The notes beneath the pieces were generated by a model. That model did not search any database, had not been told where the DNA came from, and saw nothing but the letters and a program-made list of their open reading frames with translations. From NCBI RefSeq assembly GCF_001045675.1, contig NZ_LEKT01000033.1, positions 1-33,733 of the forward strand: 33,733 bases of DNA, in the 5' to 3' direction. The position numbers and the translations under genes were made by a program. Positions 1 through 7,275 of this stretch are shown here, in pieces. Source of the DNA: Megasphaera cerevisiae DSM 20462 (GTDB lineage: Bacteria; Bacillota; Negativicutes; Veillonellales; Megasphaeraceae). How positions within the stretch are numbered: position 1 is the stretch's first letter; the number at the start of each line of letters is the position of its first letter.

Positions 1-93
1 CCCATAAAATACTTGCCGCCGATACTTCGGTGCAAATACTACATGATATTTACAATTCCATTTACTGTGTGATAGACTGTGTGTGTCATTCAT
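1..93 (-). CDS. tnpA: IS200/IS605 family transposase TnpA, N-terminal part (partial)
   Basis: The 31 codons present begin MNDTHSLSHSKWNCKYHVVF and continue with APKYRRQVFYG. This is the characteristic start of the small single-strand-specific HUH/Y1 transposases (family pattern: H-S-x3-L-x-YHVVFxxKYRR). The start is supported by AAAGGAGG (minus strand, 101-108) seven bases before the ATG at 93-91. The catalytic HUH motif and the tyrosine would lie in the missing part, so activity cannot be judged. The enzyme excises and inserts the element as a single-strand circle. No tnpB is visible; the part upstream of tnpA is only the left end. Confidence 0.85.
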   Translation of the reverse strand, partial: MNDTHSLSHSKWNCKYHVVFAPKYRRQVFYG

Positions 94-206
94 CGAATGA
101 CCTCCTTTGATGTGGATAGGTTTGCAGTTGACGGACCGCATTCTTATCTTACCATCAAAGGTGTTTTGTTTTAAACCTTCAAAGACTCATCGCTAAAGCT
201 TTTTGG

Positions 207-229
207 AACCCCTGGTCTAACCAGGGGTT
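207..229. repeat. IS200-type left-end subterminal hairpin
   Basis: A perfect 9-bp inverted repeat, AACCCCTGG / CCAGGGGTT, with loop TCTAA. A short T-run follows on the plus strand, so it could also terminate plus-strand transcription. The position about 115 bp upstream of the tnpA start fits a left-end imperfect-palindrome recognition site. Confidence 0.6.
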
Positions 230-239
230 TTCTAACTAT

Positions 240-275
240 AATACAAAAAGACAAGATATGAGGGCATATCTTGTC
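240..275 (-). terminator. Rho-independent terminator of the His-rich gene
   Basis: A perfect 11-bp stem (250-260 GACAAGATATG with 265-275 CATATCTTGTC, 4-nt loop) is followed on the minus strand by TTTTTGTATTAT. It lies 10 bp past the stop codon of the minus-strand gene that ends at 286. Confidence 0.8.
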
Positions 276-285
276 TGAAAACATA

Positions 286-528
286 TTACCACTGAGGCGT
301 TACAATGGGGCTTTGATGCCCTCTGTTGGCGGGTTTTTCATTGTGTTTTTTATGATGATGTTTTTTCGGGGGAGGATTCCGGTGGTGATGTTCTTTGTGG
401 TTATCTTCATTATGCTGTTCCCATTGCCCGGATTGGTGAGGGAATGGCCGGGACGGCGCATCCGCAAATGAGACGGATAATCCCATTGCGAATATGCAAA
501 GAGTTAGCAGTGTCATGATTTTTTTCAT
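286..528 (-). CDS. Small secreted histidine-rich protein
   Basis: This 80-aa protein has a clear Sec signal peptide (MKK, hydrophobic core at residues 4-21, likely cleavage after S-F-A at residue 22). The mature part is short, hydrophilic and rich in His (11 His in about 40 residues, including two HHH runs), Lys, Asn, Glu and Pro, with no recognisable fold. The start is supported by AAAGGAGCC about 9 bases upstream, and a strong terminator follows the gene, so it is monocistronic. His-rich exported peptides often bind Ni, Zn or Cu; a periplasmic metal buffer is a plausible role but is inference. I do not recognise a named family. It sits directly behind the IS200 left end. Confidence 0.7.
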   Translation of the reverse strand: MKKIMTLLTLCIFAMGLSVSFADAPSRPFPHQSGQWEQHNEDNHKEHHHRNPPPKKHHHKKHNEKPANRGHQSPIVTPQW

Positions 529-825
529 AAAAGAGGCTCCTTTCTAATGAGCAATTCAAAATACTGTATCTACTTGTTATTATACATTCAAAATATATCA
601 GGATAAGCCCAAAATTGTCACAGTATCAGCACAATGGATAGGAAGGCGGCAAGGGATGGGTTACATGAGGCGCGAAATTCAAGGATGGCATTTGAAGTAC
701 GCTGCTGTGCTGCCGGGACCATATCTGCCGGGTGTGATGACAGCATATACGGCCATGTATTTTATTTTTCTTTCGATGGGTTCTATGATATAATAAACTC
801 ACTGATAACGTATTTAGGGAGAGGA
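529..825. other. Divergent intergenic region
   Basis: About 300 bp between the minus-strand His-rich gene and the nitroreductase. It contains a possible minus-strand -10 (TATAAT, 584-579) for the His-rich gene with no good -35, and an extended -10 for the nitroreductase at 786-794. I see no coding sequence with a ribosome binding site here. Confidence 0.4.
786..794 (+). promoter_or_regulatory. Extended -10 promoter of the nitroreductase gene
   Basis: TGA-TATAAT is a perfect -10 with a TGN extension, 41 bp before the start codon. The -35 region (around 766-771, TTTTCT) is poor, as is common for extended -10 promoters. Confidence 0.5.
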
Positions 826-835
826 GTTGGACCAT

Positions 836-1339
836 ATGAATGAAATCTTTTCCAGACGCAGTATACGTAAGTTTTTGCCTACCGTAGTGGAAGATGAAAA
901 AATAGAAAAAATGCTGCGTGCTGCCATGGCGGCCCCTTCGGCAGGAAATCAACAGCCATGGGAATTTTATGTCGTCCGTGATAAACGGGTTCTTCAGGAT
1001 TTATCGCACTGTAGTCCCTATGCCGGCTGTGCTGCCAATGCGGCGGCGGCGATTGTTGTCTGCAGCCGCGATACCAGCCAGCGGTTTCCAGCCTTTGTCA
1101 ATCTTGATTTGAGTGCGTGTGTCCAGAATATATTGCTGGAAGCGGTGACGCAGGATCTGGGTGCTGTATGGCTGGGAGTTACGCCATATAAGGCACGGGA
1201 GATTATCGTTCGCCGGGCTCTGGGTATCCCGCAGGAATTGACGGCGTTTGCTATCATTGCGTTTGGCTATTCCAACGACAATAAGGATATCCGGACAAAA
1301 GAAGACCGTTACGATCCGTCACGGGTCCATTATCTCTGA
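836..1339 (+). CDS. Nitroreductase family protein (FMN-dependent)
   Basis: This 167-aa protein matches the short nitroreductase family. It has an N-terminal FSRRSIRKF motif (residues 5-13, FMN phosphate contact), AAMAAPSAGNQQPWEF (29-44, flavin and substrate loop) and a C-terminal glycine-containing segment AFGY. Such enzymes are FMN homodimers that use NAD(P)H to reduce nitro-compounds, quinones or flavins; the natural substrate here is unknown. The ATG at 836 is preferred over an in-frame TTG at 827 because AGGAG (822-826) is 9 bases before it. A strong terminator follows at 1361, so cotranscription with tatA would need readthrough. Confidence 0.85.
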   Translation: MNEIFSRRSIRKFLPTVVEDEKIEKMLRAAMAAPSAGNQQPWEFYVVRDKRVLQDLSHCSPYAGCAANAAAAIVVCSRDTSQRFPAFVNLDLSACVQNILLEAVTQDLGAVWLGVTPYKAREIIVRRALGIPQELTAFAIIAFGYSNDNKDIRTKEDRYDPSRVHYL

Positions 1340-1360
1340 TCTCCGGGCAGATCGGATACG

Positions 1361-1397
1361 GCAGGTGCCTGTGCAGTGCAGGCCCTGCTTTTTTATT
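1361..1397 (+). terminator. Rho-independent terminator between the nitroreductase and tatA
   Basis: GCAGG-T-GCCTG and CAGGC-CCTGC form a 10-bp stem with one bulge and a 7-nt loop, followed by TTTTTTATTTTA. Only about 30 bp separate it from the tatA start, so tatAC is expressed either by partial readthrough or from a promoter overlapping this element. Confidence 0.8.
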
Positions 1398-1428
1398 TTA
1401 CGCAGGATTGCTGACATGGAGGCATATG

Positions 1429-1638
1429 ATGTTTGATCTGGGTATGGGAGAAATTACACTTATTTTAGTTGTTGCCGTTGTGGTATTTGGTCCCGAAAAG
1501 CTTCCGGAGGTCAGCCGCGCGTTGGGAAAGGGTGTACGGGAATTCCGCAAGGCCCTGCGAGATGTCGAAAAAGCGGCGGAGCAGGATGCGGCAGCAGGGG
1601 AAGAAAGGGATAAAAGTCATGGAAAACAAGACGGATGA
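1429..1638 (+). CDS. tatA: Sec-independent protein translocase subunit TatA
   Basis: This 69-aa protein has the TatA architecture. There is a short periplasmic N-terminus, one membrane helix (LILVVAVVVFGPEKL, residues 12-26) with the FG-P hinge motif, an amphipathic helix (SRALGKGVREFRKALRDVEK) and an acidic/basic soluble tail. It forms the pore or membrane-weakening oligomer of the Tat system for export of folded, often cofactor-bearing, twin-arginine proteins. The second of two adjacent ATG codons (1429) has the better spacing to GGAGG at 1418-1422; 1426 is an alternative. The gene overlaps tatC by 20 bp. No separate tatB is visible, as in minimal TatAC systems of Firmicutes. Confidence 0.9.
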   Translation: MFDLGMGEITLILVVAVVVFGPEKLPEVSRALGKGVREFRKALRDVEKAAEQDAAAGEERDKSHGKQDG

Positions 1639-2350
1639 TAACTTGCCTGTGCAGCAAAAGGGTGATATGCCCCTGAGCGGTCATTTGCGGGAATTCCGTT
1701 TTCGCCTGCTGATCTGTCTGGCCGCTGTGGCTGTTGCCAGTTGTATTGCCTATGCGTATACAGAGGATATTATCCATATGATAGCCAAACCGGCTGGAAC
1801 GCTGTATTTTCTCAATCCTGCGGAGGTCTTTTTCTCTTATCTGGAAATATCTGTTTTTACGGGGGTGCTGGTTACGCTGCCGATTATTTTTTATGAGTTG
1901 TGGCAGTTTGTCCGGCCAGCCTTGCAGGCACCGGAACGGACGGCTGTTTTTTGGATTATTCCGGCGGCAGTATTGTTCTTTTATGCCGGGTTGGCATTTG
2001 CGTATTATGCGGTTTTGCCGGCGGCCGTACAGTTTTTTATGAGCTTTGCGACACCGTCGCTGCAGCCTATGCTGTCGCTCAGCGCATATCTCTCCTTTTT
2101 TATTGCTTTTGCCCTTCCCTTCGGTGTTATTTTTGAGCTGCCGCTGGTCATACTTTTTTTGGCTAAGCTTGGATTGGTTTCCTCTGTATTTTTGAAAAAG
2201 AAGCGGCGGTTTCTTATTGTATTTGCATTCATTTTTGCCGGAGTTGTTTCACCGACTACGGACGTGTTCACGCAGACGATGATTGCTATTCCGATGATTG
2301 TGTTGTATGAGGTTAGTATTCAATTGGTATGCCATATATTGCGAAAGTGA
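1619..2350 (+). CDS. tatC: Sec-independent protein translocase subunit TatC
   Basis: This 243-aa polytopic protein has six predicted membrane segments. The family signatures are present: the HLREFRFRLL motif near residue 20 (contacts the twin-arginine signal peptide), the conserved F-x-E region in FFSYLEIS, the buried glutamate in FELPLV, and SPTTDVFTQ near the last helices. TatC is the signal-peptide receptor of the translocase. The start lies inside the end of tatA (20-bp overlap), implying translational coupling. A terminator-like stem follows at 2413. Substrates are not evident in the window. Confidence 0.92.
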   Translation: MENKTDDNLPVQQKGDMPLSGHLREFRFRLLICLAAVAVASCIAYAYTEDIIHMIAKPAGTLYFLNPAEVFFSYLEISVFTGVLVTLPIIFYELWQFVRPALQAPERTAVFWIIPAAVLFFYAGLAFAYYAVLPAAVQFFMSFATPSLQPMLSLSAYLSFFIAFALPFGVIFELPLVILFLAKLGLVSSVFLKKKRRFLIVFAFIFAGVVSPTTDVFTQTMIAIPMIVLYEVSIQLVCHILRK

Positions 2351-2412
2351 TTTAAAATTGCATGAAATTTCATAAAATTGAAATAAAAAGCATGGCTTTT
2401 TGTGCTTTATAA

Positions 2413-2453
2413 AAAATGCCCTTTGGTGATACACCCACCAAAGGGCATTTTTA
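2413..2453. terminator. Strong bidirectional terminator after tatC
   Basis: A 16-bp perfect stem (AAAATGCCCTTTGGTG / CACCAAAGGGCATTTT) with a 7-nt loop, flanked by A-run and T-run. It ends the tatAC transcript about 60 bp after the stop codon and insulates the phosphonate operon. Confidence 0.85.
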
Positions 2454-2604
2454 TGCCCGATTATACGATAAAAAAAGCAAAATAAACAAAACTTCATATA
2501 TTGCTGTAAAATATTTTTTTTTACGAACTTATTACCCGATCATGACACGTATTTTTAAAAGCGGCGGTATACTGCAATAAAACGATGAAAAGGAGGACTA
2601 AAGG

Positions 2605-3381
2605 ATGCTGGAATTAAAGCATATTGTAAAAAAGTATGATGATAACGTAATATTAGATGATATTTCATTATCCGTTGAAGACGGGGAGATTATTTCTATC
2701 CTTGTTCCGTCAGGCGGTGGAAAAACGACACTGCTGAATGTGATATTAGGAATTACGCCGATCAGCAGCGGACAGATTGTGTATGACGGAACCGATTTGA
2801 GCGGCGTGTCCATGCAGAAGCGAGGATTCAATATTGTGTTTCAGGATTATGCCCTATTTCCCAATCTGACGGCCTATCAAAATATTGTGTACGGTCTTCG
2901 CAATACGCCTGGTATTTCCACCAAGGCGGAGGTTTCAGAGCTGATCTCCCTGCTGGATCTGCAGGAACATGTAAGCAAGCGGATCAGCCAGCTTTCCGGC
3001 GGTCAGAAGCAACGGGTGGCATTGGCGCGGACACTGGTCATGAAACCGAAAATACTGCTTCTCGACGAACCGCTGAGCGCTCTTGACGGTGTCATCAAGG
3101 AATCCATTAAGGAACGGATACGCCGCATCGCCCGGCAATACCATTTGACGACGATCATCGTCACTCACGACCCGGAAGAAGCGCTGACACTATCACATCG
3201 CGTGTTGATTCTGAACGGCGGCAAAATTGCCCAGTTTGACACGCCGGCTCATATCGTTCATGCGCCGAAGGATATCTTTATCGAAAAATTTATTTTATCA
3301 CAGCTGAAAATCAAACGAGATAATATTTACCATCTGTTCCAGGAAGAGAACACAGGGAACGACGCTGCAGCTGTACACTAA
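2605..3381 (+). CDS. phnT: Putative 2-aminoethylphosphonate ABC transporter, ATP-binding protein
   Basis: A 258-aa ABC ATPase of the phosphonate/iron/spermidine importer group. Visible motifs are Walker A (34-42), Q-loop Q80, signature LSGGQ (130-134), Walker B LLLDEP (151-156) and H-loop H188. It would power the fused permease encoded next. The start has AGGAGG 8 bases upstream. The assignment to 2-aminoethylphosphonate (AEP) comes from the operon, which continues with permease, binding protein, PhnW and PhnX. Oddity: the first Walker A glycine is replaced by valine (VPSGGGKTT instead of GPSGGGKTT; codon GTT), a one-base change from GGT. The remaining P-loop residues are intact. Confidence 0.85.
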   Translation: MLELKHIVKKYDDNVILDDISLSVEDGEIISILVPSGGGKTTLLNVILGITPISSGQIVYDGTDLSGVSMQKRGFNIVFQDYALFPNLTAYQNIVYGLRNTPGISTKAEVSELISLLDLQEHVSKRISQLSGGQKQRVALARTLVMKPKILLLDEPLSALDGVIKESIKERIRRIARQYHLTTIIVTHDPEEALTLSHRVLILNGGKIAQFDTPAHIVHAPKDIFIEKFILSQLKIKRDNIYHLFQEENTGNDAAAVH

Positions 3382-3394
3382 TGGGAGAAGACAA

Positions 3395-5137
3395 ATGGAG
3401 AACGAGCGGATCGAACTGAAATGTATATTTGGACTCATTTGTATTATATTTGCCGGTGCCCTCTGCAGCCCTCTGATTATTCTGCTCAGCAAATCTTTTA
3501 TCGGTGCCTCCGGCAAGCTGAGCTTGGAAAACTACGTCAGCGTTCTGCATAATGAAGAATTTATCCTATCGCTGCAGCACAGCTTTGCCATCTCCGGGCT
3601 GGAAGCGCTGATCACGGTTGTACTGGCTTTTTTACTTGCCTACGGCCTGCATTACACGCGTCTTCCCGGCTGGTTCAAGTCGGTGGTGCAGGTGCTTCTT
3701 ATTCTGCCCATGTTTTTGCCGACACTGACCTACGGCTTTGCCGTCATTTACTCACTGGGCAAGCAGGGACTTATTACGCAGCTTTTGGGGCAGCAGCTGT
3801 TTTCTATTTATGGTTTTGGCGGTCTTCTTATTTCATACATCATTTACACGCTGCCGCCGGCTTTTATTTTACTTTACAACGCTTTTAAATATGTCGATAA
3901 GCATTTTATCGTCGTGTCACAGATTATGGGAGATCCGCCGCTGCGGACCTTTTATGTGACCAGCGTCCGGCCTATGATCGGGACGATTGCGGCCTCTTTT
4001 ATCTTGTCCTTTTTTTTGTCTTTTACGGATTTTGGGATTCCGGCTTCTATCGGCGGTCAATATACCGTCGTGGCAACGGAACTGTATATGGTCATGATGG
4101 GGGCCATACCGGATTTTCAGTCCGGCTCGGCCATTGCTGTCATCATGTTGATTCCGTCCGTTGCAGCCGTGTGGCTGCTGCGGTTTTCCGAACGGTTTAA
4201 CTTTCGGTATAACAAGATCACGGCTTTTGAAATTGGCAGGGATCGGGTGCGAGACGGGATATTTGCGCTGCTCTGTGTCATTGTCATTATGGCTATTCTG
4301 TCAGTATTTGCCATTATGTTTATTGTGCCCTTTATCAAAAGCTGGCCCTATCAGGTTGTCTTTACGACGGAGACGCTGCAGCGCATTTTGAGTGATAGTT
4401 CGATCAAAATCGTTTACATCAATTCCGTCATGGTTGCGGCGGCTACCGCCGTCATTGGTACGGTGCTGGCCTATATGGCGGCCCTGGTCAACGCCCGATC
4501 GCATCTTCCCGGTATCTGCAAGCTTTTGATGGATGTCTTTGCCATGGTGACGAATACCGTTCCCGGTATGGTCATCGGCGTGGCCTTTCTCTTTACCTTT
4601 ACGGGCACGTCTTTGCAGAATACGTTTTTGCTTATTATCCTGCTAAACTCGATTCGGGAATTTACGACACCGTATCTCATGATTCAGGCCTCGCTGTCCA
4701 AAATCAATCTGTCCTGGGAAACGACGGGGGCGCTCATGGGTGATTCCTGGGCGAAAACAATATTTCGCGTTATTATTCCCAATACCATGTCGACAGTATT
4801 TCAAATGCTCAGCTATATATTCGTGCAGGCCCTCGTTACTATCAGCGCCATTGTTTTTATTACCGGTGCCAGAACAATGGTCATGACGACGAAAATCACG
4901 CAGGCCCAGTATTTTGAAAAATATGACGAAGTGTTTGTCTTATCCTTGCTGATTTTCCTGACCAATATTCTCGTCAAAATTATGTTTGACTATCTGGCCA
5001 ATCACAATGATATTGTACTTCATATTAAAGTTAAAAGGAAATTTCAGGGACTTTCCAAAAAGTCTCCCAGATCAGGAAAACCTGCCCGTCTCCAAGCGAA
5101 CGTGCAAGTACAAGAATATACGATTAAAAATATGTAA
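3395..5137 (+). CDS. phnU: Putative 2-aminoethylphosphonate ABC transporter, fused permease
   Basis: A 580-aa membrane protein made of two MetI-type permease domains in tandem, about 12 membrane helices in all. Each half has an EAA-like cytoplasmic loop (MGDPPLRTFYVTSVRP near residues 187-202; MGDSWAKTIFRVIIP near 448-462). This fused organisation is typical of the FbpB-like and PhnU2-type permeases, so a single chain can form the whole channel. It ends in an unusual basic, hydrophilic tail of about 40 residues. It starts 13 bp after the ATPase stop and is followed after 25 bp by the binding-protein gene. The substrate is inferred from the downstream PhnW/PhnX genes. Confidence 0.87.
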   Translation: MENERIELKCIFGLICIIFAGALCSPLIILLSKSFIGASGKLSLENYVSVLHNEEFILSLQHSFAISGLEALITVVLAFLLAYGLHYTRLPGWFKSVVQVLLILPMFLPTLTYGFAVIYSLGKQGLITQLLGQQLFSIYGFGGLLISYIIYTLPPAFILLYNAFKYVDKHFIVVSQIMGDPPLRTFYVTSVRPMIGTIAASFILSFFLSFTDFGIPASIGGQYTVVATELYMVMMGAIPDFQSGSAIAVIMLIPSVAAVWLLRFSERFNFRYNKITAFEIGRDRVRDGIFALLCVIVIMAILSVFAIMFIVPFIKSWPYQVVFTTETLQRILSDSSIKIVYINSVMVAAATAVIGTVLAYMAALVNARSHLPGICKLLMDVFAMVTNTVPGMVIGVAFLFTFTGTSLQNTFLLIILLNSIREFTTPYLMIQASLSKINLSWETTGALMGDSWAKTIFRVIIPNTMSTVFQMLSYIFVQALVTISAIVFITGARTMVMTTKITQAQYFEKYDEVFVLSLLIFLTNILVKIMFDYLANHNDIVLHIKVKRKFQGLSKKSPRSGKPARLQANVQVQEYTIKNM

Positions 5138-5162
5138 GCAGTGAAAAAGGAGGATTTTTCAG

Positions 5163-6164
5163 ATGAATAAGTGGTATCAGTATGTTGTTGCAGGGTGTCT
5201 GGCACTTACCATAGCCGCAGGTATTGCCGGCTGCGGCGGCAGTGAAGGCGGCAGCGCCTCCGGCGGGGAACAGGTCGTTATTTATACAAACGCCGATCCG
5301 GAAGCGCAGGATTCGTTCAAACACGCCCTGGACAAGAACGGTTTTGAAGGGAAATATGTTATGCAGTCCTTTGGCACTTCCGAATTAGGAGGCAAACTCA
5401 TGGCTGAAGGCAAGAATATAGAAGCCGACCTGGTCACAATGAGCACCTATTATATTGACTCAGCACAAAAACAAAATCATATGTTTGCTGATCTGACCTT
5501 TAACGCCAAGACCATTCAGCCCACACCGGCATACTATAAACCGACAACGGGACAGTTCGGAGCGATCTTTATCAATACCGAAGTGCTTCAAAAGGAAAAT
5601 CTTCCGGTTCCGGCCTCTATTAAGGATCTGGCCAACCCGGTATATAAGGATAAAATTTCCCTTCCGGATATTATGGGGTCTTCCACCGCATGGCTGCTGG
5701 TGCAGGCCGTGTATGACGCCTATGGGGAACAGGAAGGCACAAAGCTGCTGAAGGAACTGGAAGAAAATGCAGGGCCGCATATGGAAAAATCCGGCTCCGG
5801 CCCGCTTAAAAAAGTCAAAGCCGGTGAAGTCGCCATTGGATTTGGACTCCGGCATCAAGGCCTGATGGAGCAGAACAAAGGATTGCCGATCAAGGTCATT
5901 GATCCCAAGGAAGGGAACTTCTTCCTGACAGAAGGTGTCGCTGTCATCGACAAGGCCGACAGTAAGAAAAAGGAACTGGCCATGAAAATGGCAGAATGCA
6001 TCGTTAAAAACAGCCGGCAGGAATTGCTGAAATATTATCCCATGGCGCTGTATGAAGGTGAAACGGTAGACGAAGCCTTCAAACCGGCCTATCCGAAGCA
6101 GTTTAAAGAACCGCTGACTGTCGGTTTACTGAAAAAACATCAACAGCTGATCAAAGGGAAATAG
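5163..6164 (+). CDS. phnS: Putative 2-aminoethylphosphonate ABC transporter, substrate-binding lipoprotein
   Basis: A 333-aa extracytoplasmic solute-binding protein of the type 2 periplasmic fold. It has a lipoprotein signal (hydrophobic residues 8-22, lipobox I-A-G-C with Cys24), then a Gly/Ser linker and the domain beginning EQVVIYTNADPEAQDSF, which resembles PhnS2 and Fe3+-binding-type proteins. It delivers the ligand to the fused permease. AAAGGAGG lies 9 bases upstream of the ATG. Its place between permease and phnW supports AEP as ligand, although polyamine- or metal-binding relatives share the fold. Confidence 0.87.
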   Translation: MNKWYQYVVAGCLALTIAAGIAGCGGSEGGSASGGEQVVIYTNADPEAQDSFKHALDKNGFEGKYVMQSFGTSELGGKLMAEGKNIEADLVTMSTYYIDSAQKQNHMFADLTFNAKTIQPTPAYYKPTTGQFGAIFINTEVLQKENLPVPASIKDLANPVYKDKISLPDIMGSSTAWLLVQAVYDAYGEQEGTKLLKELEENAGPHMEKSGSGPLKKVKAGEVAIGFGLRHQGLMEQNKGLPIKVIDPKEGNFFLTEGVAVIDKADSKKKELAMKMAECIVKNSRQELLKYYPMALYEGETVDEAFKPAYPKQFKEPLTVGLLKKHQQLIKGK

Positions 6165-6174
6165 GAGCGCAATC

Positions 6175-7275
6175 ATGGATAAAAACACGTATAAACTATT
6201 GACTCCCGGACCGCTGACGACTACGGAAACGGTAAAGGAACAAATGCTTGCCGACCTTTGCACCTGGGATGAGGAATACAAGCAGATGACGCAGCAAATC
6301 CGGTCAGAGCTCCTGCACCTGGCTCATGCCGATTCAGCCTATACGACCGTGCTTATGCAGGGAAGCGGCACGTTTGGCGTGGAAGCCGTTTTCTCCAGCG
6401 TGATAGGACCGGCAGATAAAGTTCTGATCGCCGTTAACGGAGCCTACAGCCAGCGCATGACGGAAATTTGCCGCTATCATCAGATTCCCTATATTGCCGT
6501 GGAAACAGAATATGACAAAATTCCCGACGCCGGTGATCTGGAAACCGTTTTACGGGATGATCCGGCTATCACCCATATTACCATGGTGCACAGCGAGACG
6601 ACGACGGGAATTTTGAATGATATCGCAGCGGCCGGTGCCTTGGCTGCGGCCTATCACAAGAAATTTATCGTCGATGCTATGAGCAGTTTCGGCGGTGTGG
6701 ATATCGACGTGCCGGCAGTGGGGATTACATATCTTGTCAGCAGTGCCAATAAATGTATTCAAGGTGTGCCGGGATTTTCCTTTATTATTGCCAGAAAGGA
6801 TGATCTGGAGCAGACGAGCGGAATGGCCAGAAGCCTGGCTCTCGATTTATATGCCCAATGGGCGGTCATGGAACGGGATGGCGGCAAGTGGTGTTTTACC
6901 TCGCCGACCCACGTCGTGGCAGCCTTTGCGCAGGCCCTGCGGGAACTGCGGGCCGAAGGCGGCGTCCCGGTACGGCAGCAGCGGTACATCCATACGAATA
7001 CGATGCTGCGGGACGGCATGGAAGCCCTGGGCTTCCGTGCTTATATCAGCCGGGATGTGCAAGGGCCGATTATTACGACCTTTCTCTATCCGTGGGACCG
7101 GGCCTTTGATTTCCAGGATATGTATGTCTATTTGAAAAAACATGGCTATGTCATTTATCCGGGAAAACTGACGGAACAAGACACCTTCCGGCTGGGAAAT
7201 ATCGGTGAAATATATGAAGAAGATATCAAAAAAATTCTGCGTATTTTCGCGGAATATATGAAAGGATTGGTATAA
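6175..7275 (+). CDS. phnW: 2-aminoethylphosphonate--pyruvate transaminase
   Basis: A 366-aa class V (fold type I) PLP aminotransferase. The N-terminus KLLTPGPLTTTETVKEQML is the hallmark of PhnW. The PLP ring contact Asp is D167 (FIVDAMSSFGG) and the Schiff-base lysine is K193 (SSANKCIQGVPGFSF), matching the known Lys194 of Salmonella PhnW by position. It converts AEP plus pyruvate to phosphonoacetaldehyde and alanine in the cytoplasm. It follows the binding protein by 10 bp, and its stop overlaps the start of phnX by one base (TAATG), so the unstable aldehyde product would be handed to a stoichiometrically produced hydrolase. Confidence 0.96.
   Translation: MDKNTYKLLTPGPLTTTETVKEQMLADLCTWDEEYKQMTQQIRSELLHLAHADSAYTTVLMQGSGTFGVEAVFSSVIGPADKVLIAVNGAYSQRMTEICRYHQIPYIAVETEYDKIPDAGDLETVLRDDPAITHITMVHSETTTGILNDIAAAGALAAAYHKKFIVDAMSSFGGVDIDVPAVGITYLVSSANKCIQGVPGFSFIIARKDDLEQTSGMARSLALDLYAQWAVMERDGGKWCFTSPTHVVAAFAQALRELRAEGGVPVRQQRYIHTNTMLRDGMEALGFRAYISRDVQGPIITTFLYPWDRAFDFQDMYVYLKKHGYVIYPGKLTEQDTFRLGNIGEIYEEDIKKILRIFAEYMKGLV

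Larger units (their letters stand above)
1..240 (-). mobile_element. IS200/IS605-family element, left-end part, cut by the window edge
   Basis: The segment carries the start of a Y1-type transposase on the minus strand and, upstream of it, a perfect 9-bp hairpin (207-229, arms AACCCCTGG/CCAGGGGTT, loop TCTAA). IS200/IS605 elements have no terminal inverted repeats; they carry such subterminal hairpins that the transposase recognises, and the IS200 left hairpin also acts as a terminator that insulates tnpA. The boundary near 240 is inferred from hairpin position only; the true left end and target tetranucleotide are not determined. The rest of the element lies outside the window. Confidence 0.7.

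Noticed and set aside
2542-2573. A promoter for the phosphonate operon (ATGACA ... TATACT).
   Set aside because: The spacing is 20 bp, too long for a confident call, although a promoter must lie somewhere between 2454 and 2600.
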